Assembly: GCA_023091735.1 (NCBI GenBank)
Contig: JALKBU010000064.1
Coordinates: 1 to 64,000, forward strand
Direction of reading: 5' to 3'
Origin: Trichomonas tenax
Lineage: Eukaryota > Parabasalia > Trichomonadida > Trichomonadidae
Length of the DNA stretch: 64,000 nucleotides
Numbering within the stretch: the first letter of the stretch is position 1; each line of letters opens with the position of its first letter. Under the pieces are notes generated by a model that was not told the DNA's origin, searched no databases, and saw nothing but the letters and a program-made list of their open reading frames with translations. Position numbers and translations under genes: made by a program. This document shows, piece after piece, positions 1 to 10,387 of the stretch.

Positions 1-389
1 TTTTCATTGAAATAGAGACTTAGAGCTATTTTAATTCAGCAATTTATTTTCAAAATATATACACATATTATATACGAAGCAAAAACATATGTTAACAAAA
101 ATATTTGGCGGGAAAATTGTAAAAGTGGCAGAAATATCATGGTCAGCAAATACACAACAGAAGTCATCGCAATACGGAAAAGTAGTGCTCCTTGTGGCGT
201 TGTGGCACCAGATGCTTGCAGCTTGTGATCACAATTTTAATTTGCAAACAAGCACAGTCAGTACAAATCAGATCGAAACAAGCTCAGTCACTACAAATCA
301 AATCGAAACAAGCTTATTTTGACAAATTAAATCAAAAATATAAAGATAAAGTTTTTATTGAAAGACGCAATATCAAACTAAAATGATAA
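1..389. other. Intergenic, with short tandem repeat
   Basis: No supported gene. Around 246-312 a unit of about 30 bp, recognisable by AGTCASTACAAATCARATCG, occurs twice in tandem with a few mismatches. Short ORFs over it (89-322, 192-386) only translate the repeat and resemble no family. The left part is AT-rich and may belong to the 3' flank of the minus-strand gene that ends at 390. Confidence 0.5.
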
Positions 390-2510
390 TTAGAGAAGCC
401 TGTTAACGATTTCTTCCCAATTTTCATTCTTGTCTTGGCGCTTCAAATAAGCGAATGCCTTCTTCAAAATGAGTGTGTACTCTCTAATTCTATTACTATA
501 TTGTTTCTTAATAAAAACAATAGCAGTAATTGTCGCAGCAATTCTCCTACCGTACTTCTTTTCGAGACGAGCGCTGATGCCATTGAAATCACTCCATGAT
601 CCATCAACATTTTGTGGTGGTAATTGGTCACGTGATGAAAGTGGCTTTGGAGGTTCGATAGAATCGCACTCAATTGAGTCAGCCATTGGAATTGAATCCG
701 GAATAGCAGCACAGCGTGCCATACGAGCAGAACAGCGTGCCAGAGGAGCATCATCATGCATTGACAATGCCATTGGAGCAGCGCAGCACTTCATCATTGG
801 GCCGCCGCCACCACGCGCTCTCATTGGGCCGCCGCAACAAAACATGCTCCTTGCCATGATAGCCGGACCTCGGATTCTCTCTTCGTTAGATTCGAAGTCG
901 ATCCCAAGATATGCTGTGTATCTGCACAAAATGCCTGATCCCAAAGAAAGCTCAATGCATTTCTTCTTCTGTGCTTCGTTTTCGTTGAGAATTAAAGATG
1001 TTTCGATATCATCAATAACATAACGAGCAAACAATTGCTTCAATCCAAGATTATCATCACACTTAGCAACAGGAACAACGAGATCGATCGAATCACCTTC
1101 GCAGCTTCCGCTAATAAGGAAATTTTCCATATGCGGGGCTTTCACAATAAATGTCACTGGGTTATTAGCGAACACTGGCGGGCATGGTGATGGCCACATT
1201 TCAGAGACATTTTGGTCACCCTGAATTGTTATGTTTGTCAATGATGGAGCAATTGCAGAAGACAACATTGATATAACTCTCTCTGTGAGATTGTCGTTAT
1301 CCTTGATCAAAACGTAGTTGCCTCCACTCTTTCTTGCCATTCCCTTTACGAGGCCTGGATCAGCACCATCGCCGAGACCGATGGAGAAAATCCTGTTCGA
1401 AGCACGGTTTTCTTGTGCTGTAGCAACAATCTGATCTGTGTTATGAACTTCGCCATCTGTGAGAAGGAATATCTGCTTGACAAAGCCGTCCTTTGGCTGC
1501 TGCTGAGAAACGTACTTAATTGGTGTCAAAATTTCTGTTCCGCCCATATTTGCATTAATATCATGAACAATTCTAAGGGCTCTGTGCATGTTATCATCTG
1601 TGTAGTCGCATGGATCCAAAAGGACAGAGTATGTGGATCCGAATGTGATGACAGCGATTCTGCAGCCCATTGGAAGAGATTGAAGGAAGATTTCCATGCA
1701 TTTCTTTGCGTTTTCAATACGTGAGCCGCACATTGAGCCGGAGCAGTCGACAATGAAATAGAACTCACTGTTGGACTCTACTTTGCCTTCAAATGTTGGA
1801 TAAGAAGAAATTGCGATATATCCATCACTTGCAACAGCAACACTCTTCTCAGCATTCTTTATTGGCGCCTCGACAATGATGCAGTCTCTTTTTGGAACTT
1901 TGTTGGTCTTAAATGTGGCGTTATGTGCATCTACAAGATCTGTTTCACCTTTTGTCGAAACTTCGAAATCTTCAAGCTCGTGAGTCGATTTCAAGTTGAT
2001 AGAGAAGCTGAAAGCTCCTGGTTTATCGGAATAAGGATTTGTTACCTCTCCTTTTTGGTATTTCGTCGTTAATGGGAATTTGTAGAAATACCCACTTCCA
2101 TTCATGTCTGCCATGAATGAAACTTTGAGGTGAACTTCGGCTGTTTTTCCATTTGGAATATTTCCAAGCTTAAATTCATTCAAACCGTCTCCAATCTCCT
2201 GTCCAAGCATTGCGTGGTGGCCCTGCTCAACAGCTTCGTCGAACTCCTTCTTCGCTTCTTCCTTAACACGTAAAGTTGGCTTAATTTCCTTTCCGTCGAC
2301 GACGAAAAGTGTTTCGTAAGTGCAAAACTGTGGCTCGTTAGGGAAAACATACGAAATGTCTGTGTTTTTGCCTGTTGTGTTCGTGAAAACTTGTTTCACT
2401 TTGTAGGAGCAGAAGGTGTCATGCTGGATGCCCTCGATGCTTACGGATGTGTACGCCAGTGTTTCATTGGGTTTGTCTGGGATTGGGAAATGAATAACTC
2501 TTCCAATCAT
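390..2510 (-). CDS. VIT and von Willebrand factor A domain protein
   Basis: A 706-aa protein with an inter-alpha-trypsin-inhibitor-heavy-chain-like layout. A VIT-type domain covers roughly residues 1-150 and a vWA domain roughly 245-425. The vWA domain carries a metal-binding MIDAS: DCSGS, then a Thr in GGTEILTP, then LLTDGE. This points to Mg2+-dependent protein binding. A Cys/Met/Gly-rich low-complexity linker follows (about 565-640, CCGGP and KCCAAP motifs), then a basic helical C-terminus. There is no signal peptide or membrane segment, so it is probably cytosolic, unlike the secreted animal relatives. The start is supported by an Inr-like TCATTTTTT just upstream and a TGTCACGTTT motif 49 bp upstream. 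The partner is unknown; domain calls are firm, the cellular role is not. Confidence 0.85.
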   Translation of the reverse strand: MIGRVIHFPIPDKPNETLAYTSVSIEGIQHDTFCSYKVKQVFTNTTGKNTDISYVFPNEPQFCTYETLFVVDGKEIKPTLRVKEEAKKEFDEAVEQGHHAMLGQEIGDGLNEFKLGNIPNGKTAEVHLKVSFMADMNGSGYFYKFPLTTKYQKGEVTNPYSDKPGAFSFSINLKSTHELEDFEVSTKGETDLVDAHNATFKTNKVPKRDCIIVEAPIKNAEKSVAVASDGYIAISSYPTFEGKVESNSEFYFIVDCSGSMCGSRIENAKKCMEIFLQSLPMGCRIAVITFGSTYSVLLDPCDYTDDNMHRALRIVHDINANMGGTEILTPIKYVSQQQPKDGFVKQIFLLTDGEVHNTDQIVATAQENRASNRIFSIGLGDGADPGLVKGMARKSGGNYVLIKDNDNLTERVISMLSSAIAPSLTNITIQGDQNVSEMWPSPCPPVFANNPVTFIVKAPHMENFLISGSCEGDSIDLVVPVAKCDDNLGLKQLFARYVIDDIETSLILNENEAQKKKCIELSLGSGILCRYTAYLGIDFESNEERIRGPAIMARSMFCCGGPMRARGGGGPMMKCCAAPMALSMHDDAPLARCSARMARCAAIPDSIPMADSIECDSIEPPKPLSSRDQLPPQNVDGSWSDFNGISARLEKKYGRRIAATITAIVFIKKQYSNRIREYTLILKKAFAYLKRQDKNENWEEIVNRLL

Positions 2511-2513
2511 TAG

Positions 2514-2522
2514 AAAAAATGA
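2514..2522 (-). promoter_or_regulatory. Inr-like element of the VIT/vWA gene
   Basis: On the minus strand this reads TCATTTTTT and lies 4 bases before the ATG. It fits the trichomonad initiator (TCA, then pyrimidine, then T/A), which implies a very short 5' leader. Confidence 0.5.
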
Positions 2523-4362
2523 AGTGTCAAATTTCTGATTTTATAACAAATTTTACTATGTCACGTTTTATGATCAAAAATTTTCAGGTGGCAAATTTTT
2601 GTCACATTTTTTGTTCAAAATTCTTCAATTTTTTTTTCTTTTAACGAGCATACCTATGAAATACACAGTAAGTGCAATGCTTCAATCTTGTTTACATTAT
2701 TAAAAAAATATTATTGCGCTCATTTTATTTATTGATGAAATATTATCATCAAAATATCGGCCATAAATATGATACATATTATGCAAATATCTATTCTAAT
2801 CTATGTGCATGCATGCTATTGCATAAAATCGACAATGAAAAGAACAATAACAAATTGTTTAAGATTGTCCATCAGGTAAACAAGCAACAGCATAAACTCA
2901 TATTCTAATGGATGCAAGCCAAACAATTTTTTCAAAATACAAGAGCTGTTTAGACAATTTTTATTCAAAAGATTACTTCATTTATAATGGTATTTGCAGA
3001 TTCTATCCTATAAATTGCATCTCAGTTATCAATAGAACATATCAGTTATTTCCCATCGAAAAAGATGTTATTTGAAACACGATCTTCCATACAAAATGCG
3101 GCAACAGTTTACGGTTAATGAATAGCTACTGAAGAGAATCTTTTTCAAATATTGCATTTAACAAATAATGACTTTTTTTCAAAGAAAGTCATAATTGCAA
3201 AAAATATTGAATCATTATATCTGTCAAACCTGCGCAACATTGAACACTTTGCGCTTTTTTGCGCGAATTTAGGGAATGCGCAATGAATTGAAAATATTCA
3301 CGATGATTTTGAAATGATGGTGAAACGGTGCAGGATGATTAAAGTGAGAACACTTTAACACTATGTTCCTTTTGGCCCGCTAACATGTCAATCGATTAAT
3401 CTCAGAGTTTTGCGCAGCAATATCCCAATATATGGCCATTGACAAAGTGTGTCAAAAGAGTCGTTTTTCGTCCATTTTTAGCACGAAATACAAAAATGGT
3501 AGAGTGATTAACAAGACAAAGAAGAATGTCGCTCAATAACTTGGCACATCATAGAGCCCATATAGGAAATTGATAGCAGTTCCTAATTCCGTCAACTCCA
3601 TTCGAATAAACAAGAATCTGCCTTTTTAATCACTTTTTAAAATAAGGAGATGTAAACTATTCAAAATCGGATTTTTCGAGTGTCATTCTCCTTACGTAAC
3701 TCGCTATTGATGAACAATTTTTGGGCTTCTATGGACTGACGACAAAGAAAACTATGGATGCAAGCATATCAGCGTCATAATGTTGCAGGAATTTCCTTTC
3801 ATCCTGGATTTAGATTTACTTCTATTGCTAATTAAAATGAGAAGATTTTTAGCTTCATAAAAGTCAGTCAATTTACAGTAACATTCTTTCTGTATTTGCA
3901 AGAACACTACATATGATGTCTAGTATACGAACTATAAGAATGGAGCAATTCAGCTAGGTGGAAGGAGTGTAATTAAAGCATTTTCCCGAAAAGAGCTCAA
4001 ATTTAGGTATACTATTTAGAATCGAATAAACTCGATTTCTGGATTTGCAATGTTTAAATATTATAGCTATAACACACAGCATTAACATACATTAATACTG
4101 TCATTTAGAATTCTGGCATGTAAACATCTCTGACATGTAAACATTAAAATTACAAGGCAATAAAAAATTAAATAAACTCGATTTTTGGATAGAGCATTTA
4201 ATGCAAAATCCAAATATGACATCAAAATAATTGTGAAATCAATAAAGATGATCGTTTTACAATTATTGTGAAACTTCAAATTTTGACTCATTATTAAAAA
4301 TATATCAATTGTTATAACAATTGAGAATTTTTCGATCATTTTCGGGTTTTGTTTCTTGACAG
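2523..4362. other. Long gene-free AT-rich spacer
   Basis: About 1.8 kb between divergent genes. No ORF over 90 codons looks like a protein family. I see GCGC-containing patches near 3230-3290 and TGACATGTAAAC-type motifs at 4116-4142, which recur in other spacers. No RNA gene was recognised. Confidence 0.5.
2559..2568. promoter_or_regulatory. TGTCACGTTT motif, VIT/vWA gene promoter
   Basis: This 10-mer lies 49 bp upstream of the start at 2510. The same 10-mer occurs upstream of three other starts in the window (4411, 15788, 31716). No binding factor is known to me. Confidence 0.45.
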
Positions 4363-4372
4363 TGTCACGTTT
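4363..4372. promoter_or_regulatory. TGTCACGTTT motif, Myb gene promoter
   Basis: Lies 39 bp upstream of the ATG at 4411. It is an exact copy of the 10-mer found near the starts at 2510, 15788 and 31716, here in the gene's own orientation. Confidence 0.45.
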
Positions 4373-4410
4373 TCCCGATCGATTTTGATCGGTTTTTTAG
4401 TTTTTTCTAG

Positions 4411-4968
4411 ATGAGTTTCATTCACGCGCAAGGACAGAACAAGGCAAATGCCCACAGGCCGCACCCACGAATGAAATTCACGCCCATCGAAGACAATCTC
4501 CTCGTTAAGCTGATTCACGAGAATGGAACTAATAACTGGGAAAACATCGCGAGATTGATGCCAAACAGGAACGCCAGGCAATGCAGGGAGAGGTGGATAA
4601 ACTACTTATCTCCAAATGTGTCAAATGACCCTTGGACTCAAGCAGAAGATGTATTACTCGAGCAAAAATATTACGAAATTGGCCCCAAATGGGTCAAAAT
4701 AAGTAAATTTTTCAAAAATAGGACTGATACAATGCTCAAAAATCGTTGGCTCGTATTAAAGCGACGAGGCAAAAAATTGTTAACAAAAACTCAGCAACAA
4801 ACGCCACAAATACAACCGGAACCTCCTAAAGAAGCTCTGCAGCCTCAGCAGCCACCACCACCGGAAAAACCAGCAATTAAACTACCTCCACTTGAGAATA
4901 TTTTACCTAAGAATTACATACTTCCTATTCCGCCCAAATTGTCGTTCAAGAAGCAGTACATGAATTAG
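4411..4968 (+). CDS. Two-repeat Myb DNA-binding protein
   Basis: A 185-aa protein with two Myb/SANT repeats (about residues 25-70 and 75-120). Regular tryptophans are visible (NNWENIA, RERWINYL, DPWTQAED, PKWVKIS, KNRWLVL), with the recognition-helix signature NARQCRERW in repeat 1. Trichomonads have a very large family of such short R2R3-type proteins, several of which regulate transcription, so a nuclear sequence-specific role is likely. The C-terminal 65 residues are Pro/Gln-rich (PPPPEKP) and resemble a low-complexity activation region. A TAG codon lies directly before the ATG, so this is the first possible in-frame start. The target site is unknown. Confidence 0.88.
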   Translation: MSFIHAQGQNKANAHRPHPRMKFTPIEDNLLVKLIHENGTNNWENIARLMPNRNARQCRERWINYLSPNVSNDPWTQAEDVLLEQKYYEIGPKWVKISKFFKNRTDTMLKNRWLVLKRRGKKLLTKTQQQTPQIQPEPPKEALQPQQPPPPEKPAIKLPPLENILPKNYILPIPPKLSFKKQYMN

Positions 4969-4990
4969 CCAGCTTATTTCCAAAAGTAAT

Positions 4991-5012
4991 GGAAAAATAT
5001 TAATATTTTTCC
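4991..5012. repeat. Perfect 22-bp palindrome 3' of the Myb gene
   Basis: GGAAAAATATT is followed directly by its reverse complement, 22 bases after the Myb stop codon. It could fold in the 3' untranslated RNA or be a dyad binding site. Confidence 0.6.
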
Positions 5013-5087
5013 ACTTATTTTTGCAGAAATAGTGTTTTTTGCAGCCATTATGTCTGCTTAGTGGTTTTATATTTATTAGCTTCAAAA

Positions 5088-5109
5088 GATCTCATGAAAA
5101 CATGAGATC
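5088..5109. repeat. Hairpin in the 3' flank of the Myb gene
   Basis: GATCTCATG (5088-5096), loop AAAA, then CATGAGATC (5101-5109): a perfect 9-bp stem with a tetraloop, followed within about 20 bases by T-rich runs. It is a candidate 3'-end or RNA-stability element. The rest of 4969-5440 shows nothing else. Confidence 0.55.
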
Positions 5110-5440
5110 ATCATCGGATCAATTTTTTCTTTTTCTTGTTTTTTTATAAATTAATCATCCAGTGAGTTACCGTTAGACTTTAGAATCATTTCACATTATA
5201 GTTAGTTCTGTAAACGCAATTTAATAAAACGATATAACAATTAAATCGGAGCAAAGTGTTTAACAAACAGATTAACCGCAAAGTAGAAAGTTCTCAATTG
5301 ATTGCACAACTTAGTGAAGAAATGTAATTTGTTTGGAAATTATCAAATAAATTGGAACTTTGCTTTAACATCCTATTACCATTTTGATAGACATGTTTTG
5401 TTTTCAGCCTGTTACAATCTAATATTATTTTTCATTAAAT

Positions 5441-5890
5441 TTATAAATAGCCAGGGAACTCTTCATCTTCAAATGTAAGAAACTCCTGGAACTCTCTGAC
5501 TAAAGGATCTTCATAATCATAATCTTTATGTTTTTTATTAGAATTTTTGTTAGATTTAGGGATATTTTGGTTATTTACGACACCACAATTCATTATTGGT
5601 CGCCCGAAGTGTTCCTCCCACTCATCATTGAGTTTTGAGCAATATTCGCAGATCCATGAAACCATAAGTTGAACAGTTTTCTTGTCTTTTGCAAATACCC
5701 TTACTCCCGTCCTCTTTGAAAGCTTTTCGACGAACTTTGTGACACTGTCTTTCTTCATATTATTATTTTTGAATATTTGGGAAACTTCTGGATAGCATTT
5801 ACCTGATTTGAATATTTTATTGTCCCTCTGCTGCTTGTTGTAGTGCTTAGAGTTGGCTTCTATACTCAAACAGAAATAAAATGTCAACAT
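5441..5890 (-). CDS. Hypothetical 149-aa protein
   Basis: I do not recognise a family. The ORF starts with ATG and is rich in charged residues. The middle (about 50-100) looks folded, with WICEYCSKLNDEWEEHF and a CxxC-like pair. A Lys/Asn-rich linker and an acidic tail (FLTFEDEEFPGYL) follow. An internal Met at residue 45 (MKKDSVTKF) is an alternative start. The basic-core and acidic-tail pattern would suit a nuclear protein, but that is inference. It may also be the 3' part of a decayed longer gene, because no clear Inr lies upstream. Confidence 0.4.
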   Translation of the reverse strand: MLTFYFCLSIEANSKHYNKQQRDNKIFKSGKCYPEVSQIFKNNNMKKDSVTKFVEKLSKRTGVRVFAKDKKTVQLMVSWICEYCSKLNDEWEEHFGRPIMNCGVVNNQNIPKSNKNSNKKHKDYDYEDPLVREFQEFLTFEDEEFPGYL

Positions 5891-6181
5891 TTTGTAAAAA
5901 TAAAAATTGTAGTTAAAAAAGTGAAAATCTGCCTTCTTTCTAAAGTCGAAATAACATCATATAGCAGTATTGTTATTAAATAGAAGCGATGTTATTTCAT
6001 TATAGAGCGTTTTGATAATTGAACTGACTTATTCTTGATCATCTTAATGTTGACAGTGTTTCAAATGTTTAGATTGGTGTTGAAGTCAATGGAATCTATT
6101 TCTTGAAACGAAAAATATGAAGCAATAGATTAAACATCATCATCTTAACATAATTAAAATCTAAAGAAAACTCCTGATAAT

Positions 6182-6415
6182 TTAGAAATGATTACTCGCA
6201 CTGATTGAAGCATTTGTTATAGGTGGATCTAAAGGCTCAAATACACATTCTTCCAATTCTTTATCAATGAAATATTTTCCTAAAATAAATTCATGATTTT
6301 TATATATTGATTTTTTTAGCTCAAAAGATTTTGGAGATTGGGGTTTAATGGAATCAAAAACTTTATTGGAATAAAGTGAATTTGGAATCAAACCCGATTT
6401 TGGAATAACCTCCAA
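6182..6415 (-). pseudogene. Gene-family fragment fused to repeat DNA
   Basis: A 77-codon ORF of mixed origin. Its C-terminal half (ELEECVFEPLDPPITNA, then SISASNH) matches a segment read at about 46130-46215 (WEECVFIPLDSPIIDA, ISASNHVEII), so both derive from one gene family, probably ankyrin-type. Its first about 26 codons are merely translated TTATTCCA-rich repeat. It is therefore a remnant, not a working gene. Confidence 0.55.
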
Positions 6416-6482
6416 TTTGGAATAATGACGGTTATTCCATATTCCAAAAATAGGTCGAAAAGTGACAATAATGGAATAACCG
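6339..6482 (-). repeat. Left arm of TTATTCCA-rich inverted repeat
   Basis: The reverse complement of this segment aligns along most of its length with 8346-8510. Shared blocks include CGGTTATTC, ATTATTGTCACTTTTC, CTATTTTTGG, CAAATTGG, GGTTATTCC, and TTTGATTCCAAATTCACTT. A looser TTATTCCA-rich extension runs to about 6612. Length differences come from small indels. Confidence 0.75.
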
Positions 6483-6612
6483 AATTATTTGGAATTGCCG
6501 AATATTTGGATATGCGAATAATGCTCTCAAAATTTGTAATCAACTTCGATATTGGAATTAGGAATAATGGATAATAATGGAATCAAAAATACTTTTGAAT
6601 AACCGTCGGGCA

Positions 6613-8260
6613 GTTGGAAACATAATCACTTTATCCTTAATCCAAAATGACTACGCCCATATTTACATGAGGAATTTTGACATGTAAACTCTATATGGCA
6701 AAGCATAAGAGATGGAGAGGAACTTCGCTTTTTACTAGCAATCGCCTTGGATCTCAAAAAACAACTTTTGCTTATATTGATTGCTATTAAATCAGGAGTC
6801 TAGCTGTAGAGGAAAGAGGTTTTATTTCCTTAAATTTAAAAAAATTGATTTCGAATCAACATATTAAGTATAGTTTTAGAGAGTTATGATGCTTTATTAT
6901 CTGGCTATACATGTACACATGATATTACACAACATTATAGCAAATTTGATTTCATATTTGTTAATTGACATCATGAACTTAATATATAGAAATAACTTGA
7001 AGATGCTGCTTCATCATTCAGAATACAGACAACCCATATATTACAATATTCCTAAGCTTTATAGTTTACAATTTTAATTTTTCGAGATACGATCTGGAAA
7101 TACAAAATAATTTTTACAACTATTATTTTTGAGGCTATGTATATATCTTTAGGATGCCCTCATTAATGCTATTCGGTTATACTTGTATATAAAAGGTTAA
7201 TAAAATTCACATATTTTTTTCGTCAATCTAATCATCATTTATACAAGGCCATCAATACACTTTTTGTCTATATATTAATGCAAGAATAAAAAATCATAAA
7301 TCTCATTTTGTACCGACCAAACAAATTTTAAATCAAAGCTAAAAAATAGATTGTTAAGTTTATTAGAAACTTCATGTAGCATATGCTAATTGATTTATCA
7401 AACCATAGTTCTTGAATTGAAAAACTCGAGCAGAAATGTAATGTATGATTGCGCATCTTTTCCAATTTTTGTGAACACTAAAAATAAGCGGCATTGATGA
7501 ATGTTACATAGTTAACTTAAGATCATAGTAAGTTAGTTATTGAATTTAGACACGAAAATGCCAAAAAATGATGAAAACAAAATTCTAATCTTTTGCGTTG
7601 CTAGAGACTCTTGAGTTTCTAACCTCTGTGCTGTTTGTAGAGTCAAGTGTCTATTATTTAAAAAGTTAGAGCCTTTTTTTATGTGGAAACTATTGTATCA
7701 TCATTAGAACATTAAATATGCCCAAAGATCTAAAAATATTTTATACTTTATCTACAGATATAACAACGATATATGTATAAATAAAAAATATATACTTATT
7801 AATTGATTATAGAGATATTTGCCTAATTAGTTAAAAATGTTAATGATTCAAAGGTACTTCTTAAATTGTATCGATTTTCTTATGCAAATAGATTATAAAT
7901 TGTTCTTGAATGCGTATTTCGATGAAATACAAGAGAAAAACTATAAATTAAAATATCAAGATTTAAATATTATGATTTTTATTGTTATTTGCTTTGCTAT
8001 GCCCGAACAATATGCTTTTTACAATCCCGGAATATTCAAATTTGAATAAATATATATGTAAATGAGTTTTTCATCGAAAATATTATTTTTGGAATTTAGA
8101 TTGAGATTCAATTGACATAAATATCACAGGTACTTTGTACTGGATAAGCTTCAGTCAATCCCAAGCAAACTTGTTCAACAGGGCCTTATTTCATATAAGC
8201 TGTAAAGAAAATGTCGTGTAAATTTGATGCTGACAGAATCTAATTTGTCACAATTTTAAA
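6613..8260. other. Gene-free DNA between inverted repeat arms
   Basis: About 1.65 kb of very AT-rich sequence with no credible ORF (longest 70 codons, low complexity). TGACATGTAAAC (6678-6689) and GTCGTGTAAA (near 8213) motifs are present. It could be the inside of a non-autonomous fold-back element or simply spacer. Confidence 0.4.
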
Positions 8261-8345
8261 GTCGATTTCTAATTCCATTATTCCACTTTTGATTCCAAAT
8301 TCATTTTTGATTCCAATTCCGAATTCATTTTGATTCCAAAAAAAT

Positions 8346-8510
8346 CGGTTATTCAATTATTGTCACTTTTCAGTCTATTTTTGGCATATGGAATAATGAC
8401 GGTTATTCCAAATTGGCGGTTATTCCAAAATAGGGTTTGATTCCAAATTCACTTTATTCGCTTAAAGTCACCTTTATTCCAATAAATTTTTTTATTCCAT
8501 TAAACTCCAA
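8346..8510 (+). repeat. Right arm of TTATTCCA-rich inverted repeat
   Basis: Inverted counterpart of 6339-6482, with a looser extension back to about 8262. It ends 56 bp before the Rab start and contains TTGTCACTTTTC, an Inr-like string, at about 8360-8371. The repeat may therefore supply or disturb promoter function for the Rab gene; that is inference. Confidence 0.75.
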
Positions 8511-8566
8511 TTTATTTTAAGGTTATCAATGATTTTTATTTTTTCCAGACAAATTTTTAAAATTAA

Positions 8567-9127
8567 ATGTCGACAATCGAAGGATCGTTTCTAGGTGACA
8601 CAAACACAGGAAAAACGACAATACTCAATATGCTTTTGAAGGAGCTCTATAAGAGAACGACTCCTACCATTGGTTCTTTCGATCATAATTTGGAAATCTT
8701 AAGAAATGGGAAGAAAATGGATATAGTCCTTCAGGACACAGCAGGGCAAGAGAGGTTCAAGTCAATGACACAGCAATATATCAGAGATAGACAATTTTTC
8801 ATTTTGATTTACGATATTACAGCTAGAAGCTCCTTTACAAATATCACAGAGTGGTTTTCTATGGCTAAGCAAGCTTCCCCTGATGCTCGTTTCATTCTAG
8901 TTGGAAATAAAATTGATCTTGAAAATGAAAGGAAAGTCCAATTGAATGAAGGACAAAGTTTGGCAGAATCGATTGGGGCTGCGTTCTGCGAAATCAGTGC
9001 TTTGAATTTATTGAATTGTGATTATTTTCAAGAATCACTCTGGGATCTTTGTTATGAGTGTAACCCATCAGCTATATCACGCTTGGTTCCTGTTAACGAG
9101 ACTGAAAGAGAAAAAAGATGTTGCTGA
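8567..9127 (+). CDS. Rab-family small GTPase, divergent
   Basis: A 186-aa Ras-superfamily GTPase for vesicle traffic. The P-loop is GDTNTGKT, the switch-I Thr is in TPTIGS, and G3 is DTAGQERFKS, as in Rabs. G4 is NKID. G5 is EISALN instead of the usual ETSAK. The protein ends in CC, the usual double geranylgeranylation site for membrane anchoring. The N-terminus is short (MSTIEGSFLGD) and lacks the typical K(I/V)V(L/V) strand sequence. The hypervariable tail is also short. The subfamily cannot be assigned. Upstream DNA is the right arm of an inverted repeat. Confidence 0.9.
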   Translation: MSTIEGSFLGDTNTGKTTILNMLLKELYKRTTPTIGSFDHNLEILRNGKKMDIVLQDTAGQERFKSMTQQYIRDRQFFILIYDITARSSFTNITEWFSMAKQASPDARFILVGNKIDLENERKVQLNEGQSLAESIGAAFCEISALNLLNCDYFQESLWDLCYECNPSAISRLVPVNETEREKRCC

Positions 9128-9430
9128 AAAATTCATCAAAACGAATCATCGAAAATGAACAACAAGAACACGATGGTAATGACTTTAAGACTTTATTTAT
9201 ACAAGGTTAAGTAGACTTTGAAATATATTTTTATTATGTTAATTAATGAAGCATGAAATAATATAAAAGTTTCATATGTATTTATTGGTTTGATTAAAAA
9301 TAGCTAGAAAAAGAATTTGAAAATTCATGAAAAATTTATACAAAGCAAAATCAGTTATCATCAATATACATTTACATAGTAAAGAGGGAGAATAATGGTT
9401 CTTATAAAAACACCGATATTCTATTATAAT

Positions 9431-10387
9431 TTAATTTTCAGAAGATGTCATAATCTTTGGTTCAGGGAAAGCACCAACGGAATTATGTTCAGTACACAAT
9501 CTAGCACGTATAAGCACAGGTGTGTTAGAGTGGATTTTAACTTTTTGTATCTGCCCGCAAGTATTCAAGCCTTTAACGATGGCTAACTTCGCGAGTGATA
9601 TAGACGCAGCTGAGCTTGTCTGATTCTTTACGTATTCGAGCATTTCAGACGCTGTTAATCTTTGGGCTGGATCAACGTTGAAATAAGACCTTATGAACCA
9701 TCCAACAACGCTCCGTGATCTGATATCGAAGTTTATTGTTCCTTTCTTGCAATCGTGAATGAACTGCGACTCACTCTTATAATTATCGAATGGCATTTTG
9801 TGAATCGCCATGGTATGGAGAGTGACGCCAAACAACCATAGATCTGACTTCATGCCATCATATTCTTTGTTGCAGACAACTTCTGGAGCCATAAGCATTG
9901 CTGTTCCGCAGCATGTTCTCAAATGATTGTAATTTTCTCTAGAAAATCCAAAATCGATACGCTTTGCGTGCATATCTTTGTCAAACATAATGTTTTCCGG
10001 CTTAATATCGCGATGACTGATGCCTCTTTGGTGAATATAACTCAATGCTTGCAAAATTTCAAGCGAAATTCGAATTTGATCCTCTTGGTTGAAGAAAGCA
10101 TTGTCATCAATGAATATTTGTAAGTCACCATTGACTATATATTCCATAACTATCCAAATTGTTTCTACTGTGTAAATTATATCATAAACTTTAACGATGT
10201 TGGGATGATTTAACCTTGATAACATACGAAGATCGTGCTCGACGTATGTTATAATATCCATTTGCTTAGCAATATTGCGGTCTATAACTTTTATAGCATA
10301 TTTTTCTTGTGTCTTTGCGTGATATCATAAATATCCTGTAGCAAAGCCACCGCTGCCAATCAATTTCTCTAGGAAATATTTACTCAT
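9431..10387 (-). pseudogene. Ser/Thr protein kinase interrupted by a TGA
   Basis: The frame opens with an ATG at 10387, and GSGGFATGY (the Gly-rich loop) ends 20 codons later at an in-frame TGA (10325-10327). The frame then continues without a break through the ATP lysine (YAIKVIDR), hinge (MEYIVNGD), catalytic loop HRDIKPEN, DFG (in RIDFGFS), an APE motif (APEVVCN), DLWLFG and kinase helices to a stop at 9431. All catalytic residues survive, so only the TGA separates this from a full kinase of about 318 aa. A recent nonsense mutation, a sequencing error or readthrough all fit. A second ATG at 10261 would give a protein without the P-loop. The tail resembles no known module. Confidence 0.8.

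Noticed and set aside
469..1023. 184-codon plus-strand ORF
   Set aside because: Antisense to the C-terminal part of the VIT/vWA gene, which has clear domains.
2672..2908. 78-codon ORF in the first long spacer
   Set aside because: Lys/Asn/Ile-rich translation of AT-rich DNA, no supporting signal.
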